64,000 nucleotides of DNA from Trachythela sp. YZ-2020 (lineage: Eukaryota > Cnidaria > Anthozoa > Malacalcyonacea > Clavulariidae): contig JADLSH010000186.1 of assembly GCA_016169945.1 (NCBI GenBank), positions 1,550,001 to 1,614,000 on the forward strand, read 5' to 3'. Positions 56,259-64,000 of this stretch are shown here, one piece after another. The translations under genes and the position numbers were made by a program. Within the stretch, counting starts at the first letter, position 1, and each line of letters opens with the position of its first letter. Below the pieces are notes generated by a model. That model had not been told where the DNA came from. It saw nothing but the letters and a program-made list of their open reading frames with translations, and did not search any database.

Positions 56259-56929
56259 GGCAATATTTGCCTCACAGTACTTGTGATAAGGTAAAATAGT
56301 TTTTCTTTTTAACTTGCTTACGTCTGATAATACGCTCGACTTCGCTAGTAAGACAAATAAACAGTGCAATTAAATGAGAGAACTAATTTAATACAATATA
56401 TTTAGTATGGCTGAAAGTTCAACATGCAGTTGTAAAAGACTAAGGAACCGTGATTACTGAAGTACAGCTTGTAATCATTTTAAAATACCATGTTCGATAA
56501 CCCCTTTCCCTACAGCACTTCAGCAGAGGGACTCTCTTAGTAAGGGATAGAACATGACTTTCGTATGAGTGGTTTTTAATGGAAATTGACTATGATAGAT
56601 TCTAAATAGCACATGTAGGAAACTTGATTGAAATGGGAAAAGTATTTGTTTTCCAATGCATATGAAATGGCATTCGTATAATGAAACGTACGTATTGCAA
56701 AGTATTTTCAACGCGCACTCCAAGCCATTTCATTGGCCTTCAGAAAACTTTTTACAACGCTTACTAGATATCTAATGTTCCAGCTATCAACCCAAAGTAT
56801 CTATCTGAAAACAATTTTATCTGAACACAAGCTTATCGACCGTATGCGTATTCGAGCGTTAGTCGTAATATATGTAGTTTTGAACCACCTTTTTGAGTTG
56901 CCGCACGAGTTGGCGCGTTGCGTATGATT

Positions 56930-58060
56930 TGGCACACTCATTAGCATTTGAGGGGTTACATGAATATTAGCATATGAGAGGGGGGAGGCACGGGGGAGGA
57001 GCTTGTCATTAGCACATAAGGGGTGAGCATTATCTTTAGCATAATATAGGGATGAGCACATTGATCATTAGCACCGCATAATCATTAGCACATGAGGGGG
57101 TGGGGAGCGCAATAATTGTGTAACTTGGTCTTACTTTTTTGAGACCTCTCAACCCTTGTTAGTATGACGACACAAAATTAGGTGAATTTATATTGGAATG
57201 GATATATGAAATCCTTTAATCTCGTATCTAGTAATTTAAAGTGTTTCTTACTTAGACAACCAATATATAGCAACCTTTAACCTAGATAACTATTGTTGCC
57301 TTTTGCGAAGTAATAAAAAACGGCTTTCACGGTCGACCAAAGTAGCGACGCTTAACCTGATAAGTTTACAAAGATAGACATAGTTCTTACAGCATTTAAA
57401 CCTTACAAAGTTTCAAGCGTTCATATATAGTAAAGTGACAACCAATACATAGCGACGTTTAACCTAATAAGTTTACAAATTTTCAAGTGTTTATATATAG
57501 CAAAGTGTATAAAAGCGAGATTTCAACAAGTTTTACAAGTATAGTTTTCATAAAAACATTGTATGTAGTTTTGGCGTTCAGCTTAACCTTGCTGTTAGAG
57601 CTAGACGAAGTGTTAGTATTAGAGATAGAGAGAAGAATAGGGATAGAGTTAAGGCGAGGATTAGAGTTAGAGCGAGAGTTAGAGAAAGAGTTAGAGAGAG
57701 GAGTGGGATTTATCTTTCTTATCTTATCTTCCTTACTCAATAAAACTATTCCTAAAACGTTCAGTTTTGAAATTTACTTAAATTAAATGTTCCATCCTAA
57801 GTTCCATAGTTGAAGCTTCAGTACGAGACGACAGGAGAACAATAAGCCTGTGCGATTGATCAGAAGTTAATTTTTGGAAGAACTCTGTCGTTAAATTTTT
57901 TCTTCTTTCACTAAGGCATTCCAAGTAATCTTAGGCTTTAAGAGTTATGTTTATATATTCGCTTGGCAAAAATATATTTGTATTGCTCTATAAGACCTTA
58001 TATAGGCTATAGTATGCTAAGCAAGACATCAGATAACAAATAATTCAAAGATCATTTTCA
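56930..58060. mobile_element. Second, inverted copy of the telomere-like element
   Basis: Shares with 44440-46150 the cattagcacatgagggggtgg end, taaaccttacaaagtttcaagcg, atatatttgtattgctctataagacc and the telomere-like tract (57590-57705, here G-strand GTTAGAG). The orientation of the tract is reversed relative to the first copy. The two copies flank the FReD gene. Confidence 0.6.
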
Positions 58061-58600
58061 TGATTGGGCATGCTTTCACGTGGGCAGGTTCAGGTTCGTC
58101 AGGGACTGGCTACACCTGGCATGGCTCTGCAACATGGTACAGAGCATTCAGTTCAGAATCAGATCATTTCCGAATCAGATCAGTGCAACTTAAAGTGTGA
58201 CGTGAGTAGGAATGATTTTTGTCATAATAGTAGTATTCACACCGCAGAATCCCAAGATCTCCCACAAAATATGTTGTGTTTGAATTGTGTTTTTATGTAA
58301 AGGGTTTTATATCAACAGCTTAGGTCATTAAATTAGTATATAAAATATATTTTTGATGCTTATTCTTTTAGTTGAATCTACAGTATCTGAATAAAAGTTT
58401 ATTGAGCGATATTCGAGCGTGTTTAAGTTCTATATATAGACTTCATATTCTGAGTGAACAGGTAAGTACGTGCAAAATCACTCGTTTTTGTTCTCCATAG
58501 TATAAGGTATAGTTTTTAGGCTTACAGTGATATAATATACCGTGATAAGTGATATATAAATGAAGTAGAAAAATAAACAGTACTATAATTCTATATAGAT
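58061..58600. other. Possible orphan exon, otherwise non-coding
   Basis: 58100-58201 could be an exon (acceptor ctttcacgtgggcag, frame GLATPGMALQHGTEHSV, donor GTGAGTAGG) but has no recognised domain and no partner exon. Recorded only as a possibility. Confidence 0.25.
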
Positions 58601-59261
58601 AATACCTGTGTGAAAAGTTGAAGACAACTTCTGCTTACCATAACCTGCTAACAATTTGAGTGTTATTAGCCCAACTAGAAGTTTTAAGGTCTTTGATCGA
58701 ACAATTGCCGAGGAAGTTCGAAGGCAGATCTGGAGATTATTTTCGAATGAAAATGATACTGAAAACAATGATGGTATTACTAGTTTCAGCTCTTTTCTAA
58801 AGGACATACATATTTTGACCTATTTTGGTGAAGCCATTGTCATTCAAACTATATTCTGCATGTTTTGTTTACATAAGGATTCCGTCAAATAGGGGCGGGC
58901 TTTATAAGGTGCGTCATGAATGTAAGGCTCGTTTCAGACGCCGCTCCACTCATGCGCCGAACTCAATTGTATTAAGTGCGACCCTAGAGCGAAACAAGAG
59001 GGCAGTGATTCAAACTGCGTACAAAATATAATGTTGTTGACGAGAGAGCGTGTTCGCCCGGGAATTCTAAAATTAAAACAATACGTAGACATTACAAAGT
59101 GGCTAAACTAATCCCAAATCTGTTAAATCTAGCAGATCAAAGAGTTGTTTTAGGTTTATAATTCTATTTTCCAATGAAGCATTTCTTATCATAAATCGAA
59201 TATTTACGTGAATAATACAGTATATAGATATTTAAAATGTAAATGTCTTGTAAGTTCATGT

Positions 59262-59480
59262 TTAAATAAACATACTAAGTGAATGTTCTGTCTTCAGTTC
59301 CGAAGGTAATAAATTGAATTCTCGTGCACCATTCATTTTAAAGAAAAGAGATTTCTTCACTATTTCTGTCCTTATTTTAGGCAGAATCAGGTTACACCCA
59401 TTACCTCTAGTACGATATGAATTATTTACAACTTCAAAATAGTTTTTGAAAAATATAGGTACATTGCAGTTCATGTATGT
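59262..59480 (-). pseudogene. LINE RT C-terminal fragment
   Basis: Minus strand: NLILPKIRTEIVKKSLFFKM then GAREFNLLPSELKTEHSL, the LP-x-RT...K..F...G...WN.LP motif ending non-LTR RTs, with Trp replaced. A short remnant with no tail seen. Confidence 0.7.
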
Positions 59481-60442
59481 TGTAACATAATAAATCTATG
59501 TTCAGTTTGTATAAATGTATACTGTGTCTGATTTGTAGTAAAGTGGCCGTGAGAGGGTTGAACTTATTAGAGAAGTGGCTTAGAGTATAACACTGTATGA
59601 GCATAACACTAAGATAATCAACATTTATGGACAATATAGTAGGTCACTCATACAACATATTTATTAAAAGTCGAACATGACTGAGAGAATATAGTTTCAT
59701 CTTAAGTCCAACTGTTTAAATTCTATATAAATGCAATTTGCATAAATATTTATGATAGAAACACTGCATGTAATATGTCTTCATAAAGACTGATTCTGCA
59801 CTTGTTGGTACAGAAGAACATTAGATACTTATTGTAAAATCAAAGATGTCAACATATATAAATATATTTTAATATAGATTTGTTATGATATTAAATTTTT
59901 ACTTTCAACAATAGAATAATTCACATTCTACACCGACAGTATGGCCACTCCATGCCTTATTGTTTTTATAACCGATTCATGGGTCATATAAGCTTTCTTT
60001 AACCAGTAAATTTTCTGATATTATGTTAACATTGCCGTTCGAGTATTCGTGTATATCCACGCAAAAATCTCGCACAAATTCCGTACTTTGTATCAACCCA
60101 GAGTAATGCCCACTACCTAACCAGCGAACGGGCATACTCTGGGTACGAGATTGGATACACAGAGGAGTGAATATTATAAATTTTGCAATTTGCATTTATA
60201 AACAATGAGTTTCTATAAAGCGTTGCATAATTTAAGTACGGCTGACATTTACGAGCAAGGGCGACGAATGAATTGTCCGAGATCAAAAGGGTGATTTCGC
60301 ATAAAGTTCGTCGAGGAAGGGTATTAAGCGTTTGAATTCATAAACATTGCTTTAATATAATATTTTATATAAAGCTCAATTAAGCTTTATATATTAATCT
60401 ATACTGAATATTCCAACAAACACCCACTGCAGTACGCAGCAC

Positions 60443-60551
60443 ATGACGTCTATATTTCTCTCATCTTGCTTTGTTTATGTGAAATGGAAAGGCATTTCAA
60501 GTTTGGAGAACACCTGGGAACCAGAAGAACATCTAAATGCCGCTGAAATAT
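60443..60551 (+). CDS. Chromodomain second-half exon or fragment
   Basis: Encodes [20 protein letters not shown] followed by [15 protein letters not shown] and [10 protein letters not shown] are the hallmarks of the second half of a chromodomain, which binds methylated histone tails. A possible donor (GTATTT) follows ATATG. The first half of the domain is not found upstream. It may be an exon of a chromobox gene or of a chromovirus integrase. Too short to decide. Confidence 0.5.
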
Positions 60552-60659
60552 GGTATTTTCTATTCTTTATTTATATTATAGTCTATAATTATTTACAAAG
60601 TATATATCTATATATTGTGAGAATAGTTATGTCATTGTTTGTATTGATTTAAAACGCTC

Positions 60660-62600
60660 AGTTCAGAATTTTTGCTAAATCCAAACGTATTCCGTATTCA
60701 GAGTGATATTATACGTATTCATTCAATCAGCTTGTATCCACGCCAAAAAGGTTGAGAAAAATAGGCGCATGAACTAGGCATGCCAAAATCCTCTTTTTCT
60801 TCAATTTTCACCAAAATGCGCTCGCCTCAGCCTACTTCTTCATCCCAAAATCGATCCGCGCGCTCGCTCCCATTGCACCCCCTATATATAAGCGCCCTCC
60901 TGTATATGCAGTAAAAACTCGCATGCCATATAAAGAACAACTATTTTTGTCGAAAGGGCTGGTGTGGGTCTTATTGTATTCTAATCAATGCATATGATTG
61001 CAAAACCAGGCTATGAATTTGAAAAAAATTTACCCTAGGCACATTGAGTACTAAACAAGAAAGAATGTTTCGGATACACACTATAGCTAGTATTAAATTA
61101 GGTTTTTAGCGTCTTATAAGTGCCTTTTTTAGAACTTATAATTTCTACTTCAGCTCACGTATCAAAATGCAGGCTTTTTAAGAACCAACTTCTATATAAT
61201 GTAGGTGCTTATATTATATATTGCCTAAATTCCAGGCTGGTGGTTCTTAATCCACAGGTTCTCTTATGTGGATTTTTACCATAGTACAACAAAATGAATA
61301 CAATACGTCAAGTTTTTCAAAAATGATTTGCTTCCAGTTTGACCATGACTATATCAGGAAGAATCTAACATACCTCTGTGTTATATTTATTCCACTTTTC
61401 TCTTAATGACTGTCTTGCACGAACGCTGATCTGTTATGAATATCTAATATGGTTTATCCACTGATTTTATAAATAAATTTTTGTGTAAAGGTTTTCATTA
61501 TAGAGGCCATCCTGTCTTTTGTTGAATCAAACTTCCTTCAGCACTATGTTAAATTATTATGATCACTATATATTTACATATATGCCATATGGTGTTGGGC
61601 AGTGTTGTTTTTGTAAGTCTCTTTGTTAAGGTAATTTGAATAGAGTATTTTCAAAGAATGTAGATTATCGACTGTAATTATAAGTATAGAACTGCGTGGT
61701 GACTTTCAAATATAATCGAGCTGTCGAATAATCGAGAAATAATATTTTCGTGTTTTTACTACGAACTAATCTAATTGCATGCATGCACCAAGCAATTTAG
61801 CACCAAGTAATGCAGTTTGAGATAGTTCGAAATATCGGATGAACAGTATAAGAAATTTCCGATAGTAATCCGCTCAGACATTAGCGCATGAGTACTGTTG
61901 GTTAACTATTTAACCGATAATAAGAGCGGGGAATTGTCTTCTGGCAAGATTTCTTCCACGTCATCGAATACAATAAAAATTTGAGACAATAATTTTTCAT
62001 CCTACAACAAATTTTTGACAATTATCAATAAACTGACAATATGACAACATATAATATGACAATATTTAAAAATTGTTAGATGCTCTATTTTTGTTTCGTC
62101 AATACTAGTTAGGTAACGTAACAGTTTGAATAATATAATAAGACAACAAAACGGTTTGAGAATAACGGAAATATCTTCTTAATTTCTTGAACGTCATATT
62201 AAATAAATTCAGTTGAAGTGGACTAGGAAATTTTTGAAATTCTTGGGGGAGGGCCGCCCTCGATTAAGCGCCGCACTTATTCACATACTTATTCACATCA
62301 AAATGGGTTTAATTTCAATACTCTGTCTTTAATACTGTATCTCTGACCAGAACTTTGGAAATGTGCAATTTCCTTTGTGAAGGCAATTACAAATAGAATA
62401 ATTATTAAAGAGTGTCGCCCTCAAATAGCGACGCATCAAAACCGCACCAGGATTTTAATTTAAAGAGCGCCTCGGCGCTCAAACGTGCAAATACGGTATA
62501 ATTATATACTTCTTGGGTGATATTAGTGAGTGCTGTAAGGGTAATATTCTAGATTTTTAAGCACTTCGCCCGACAGAACTAATTGTTGAAGACTTTTTGG
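60660..62600. other. Non-coding, no recognised gene
   Basis: AT-rich. The segment 61515-61640 (ttgttgaatcaaacttccttcagc, gttgggcagtg) is a diverged copy of 63127-63190. GC-richer stretches at 62240-62280 and 62410-62490 share gccctcgattaagcgccgc / gccctcaaatagcgacgc, another short repeat pair. Confidence 0.4.
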
Positions 62601-62635
62601 ATGGAAATTTCCAGCTAAAATTAAATACATCTTTC

Positions 62636-62815
62636 AGACCTAACCAGGACAAAAATCTAGAATATTATGCACTCGCTACTGTCGCTAGCATTACCCAAAT
62701 ATATATATCTATGAACTTGTGGTCTCGCTTGTGGTTATATGTCTTGGCAACAAGACTCTGTAGCTCAGTTGGCATGTGGTGGCTGTCGCCCTGGGTGCCC
62801 CTCAAAGTATAGTTG
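62636..62815. repeat. SINE-like element with tRNA-like part
   Basis: agacctaaccagga at 62636 matches the SINE at 11223. gtagctcagttggcatgtgg at about 62760 resembles a tRNA A-box region. The arrangement differs from the 11-kb copy, so this may be two fragments. Confidence 0.45.
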
Positions 62816-63263
62816 TGACGCTGTTGCGATCAACAAACATGGTTAATTATAAATAATTTGAAACGAGACTTAATCCAATTCGGGTGATCAATATAGAGTA
62901 TACAAGCCTGCTAATTCGAAAGACTGAGTGCTCTTTACCGATAATTAAATTTGAGAATAACGCCAGAATTGTCTTAAATTTCTTCGAGGGTTTCACTACA
63001 AAGACTGTCGGTACTCTGGTTTCGATCAAGTGAATCAATGAAGTAAGTAAATTAAGAAGTCATCTCTCGAGTATGTAAGCAGACACGGTGCGACTTTAGA
63101 TCGCCCATAATGAAGACAATAGACCGGATGTTTTTGTTGAATTTATCCTCCTTCAGCATTATATGCATGTTGTTGGGCAGTGTTTATTTTGTTAAGAAAA
63201 TTTTAACAGTGCCTTATCAAAGGCTATCTGTAAAAAAAGGACGACGAATCGAGGAACGGAACG

Positions 63264-63560
63264 AGGAAAGGAATCGAGGAACTGTAAAGGCCGGAATCTG
63301 TAAAACCCGCAATTGTAAAAGCCGGAATCTGTAAAACCCGGAATTATATTGTAAAAGCCGGAATCTGTAAAACCCAGAATTGTAAAAGCAGGGATCTTTA
63401 AAACCCGGAATTGTAAAAGCCGGAATCTGTAAAACCCGGAATTATATTGTAAAAGCCGGAATCTGTAAAACCCAGAATTGTAAAAGCAGGGATCTGCAAA
63501 CCCGGAATTATAAAAGCCGGAATATATCTGTAAAACCCGCGGAACTGTGAAAGCCGGAAT
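63264..63560 (+). repeat. ~31-bp minisatellite with ABC higher-order repeat
   Basis: Unit gtaaaagccggaatctgtaa + aacccggaatt. Three variant units (A with attatatt, B with cccagaatt, C with gcagggatct) recur in the order ABCABC, giving a ~98-bp higher-order unit. It shares a border with a short hydrophobic open frame that I do not call a gene. Confidence 0.9.
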
Positions 63561-64000
63561 CTGTATTGCGTGTCTTATTGTGTGTATATTTTCCCTTCTA
63601 AAGCTTCATGTAGAATAGATTATTTTATCTGCATTCGCTATAACAAGAGCATTCGTCTTTACTGAACTATTTCTCGATATTCACCGATAAAACGCGCATA
63701 TAGGCCTACGTAGCCATATTTATCTGATGTAAAACCTGTTGCCTAAGCATTTCTGGTTTTGCCGATTCAACGCGTATTCCTGCAAAACAATCTAATGCGC
63801 TTATTTTCCGATCTAGTCTAAAACTACACCCGAATGATAGACGAGCAGAGGAGGTTGGGTGAGTATACCGACATGCAACGCGCCCAGGGGCATTAATTAT
63901 ATATTATCGATTTCTCGGCCTGCGCCGTCATTCTTCGACTCTTTCTCGTTGCGTTCACATCTCCAAATATTTTTAAATGGCGAATTTTCTTTTAATGGCA
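63561..64000. other. No recognised feature
   Basis: Right edge of the window; no exon or repeat that I can support. Confidence 0.4.

Noticed and set aside
57483..57786. Sense and antisense frames rich in LE/RS/NS repeats
   Set aside because: Translations of the second telomere-like tract.
58656..58892. 78-codon plus-strand frame
   Set aside because: Has some protein-like look, but no domain, splice support or neighbour exon.
63110..63334. Membrane protein gene from a hydrophobic frame
   Set aside because: The 5' half is a repeat also found near 61515 and the 3' half is minisatellite.

Overview
This 64-kb window looks like nuclear DNA of a cnidarian, most likely an anthozoan-type animal. 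The evidence is AT-rich sequence, small exons with good GT-AG splice sites in large introns, and very dense repeats. There is also an animal 18S rRNA fragment and host genes of kinds common in cnidarians: a secreted fibrinogen-related protein, a secreted D8C-domain protein and a P2X7-like cysteine domain protein. The species cannot be named from the sequence.

Layout. 0-2.7 kb: two consecutive minus-strand exons of a Dbl-family RhoGEF, with MITEs in the intron. 2.7-11.7 kb: non-coding, with six copies of a 14-bp E-box/AP-1 composite, a 0.64-kb minisatellite, a 21-bp minisatellite, a LINE 3' fragment, a tRNA-derived SINE and hairpins. 12-14.6 kb: a broken non-LTR retrotransposon. 15.2-15.85 kb: a long foldback palindrome. 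16.2-16.8 kb: a small two-exon zinc-knuckle gene. 17.9-25.5 kb: a P2X7-like gene (minus) whose two exons are separated by a 7.1-kb intron. That intron holds a decayed Mutator-like (MULE) transposon, an HMG-like exon, MITEs and a hammerhead-ribozyme-like motif. 28.35-32.64 kb: a nearly full-length but mutated LINE with ORF1 and ORF2 joined by a TAATG overlap. 34.4-42.9 kb: a three-exon secreted coiled-coil/D8C gene (minus) spread among palindromes, MITEs and minisatellites. 43.6-44.1 kb: a retroposed 18S rRNA fragment with a perfect 15-bp target-site duplication. 44.4-46.2 kb: a long inverted-repeat element with a telomere-like tract. 46.3-56.3 kb: an eight-exon gene for a secreted fibrinogen-related protein (minus), apparently intact, with LINE and BEL/Pao remains in its introns. 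57-58 kb: a second, inverted copy of the telomere-like repeat. 59-64 kb: a LINE fragment, a chromodomain half-exon, a SINE and a 31-bp tandem array.

How the genes relate. The two best genes (D8C and fibrinogen-related) are neighbours on the same strand. Both encode small cysteine-rich proteins with signal peptides, so both products should act outside the cell, for example in extracellular matrix, mucus or innate recognition. That role is inferred, not shown. Almost everything else is mobile DNA at various stages of decay. All exon models were built by eye from reading frame and splice-site phase; no database search was possible.
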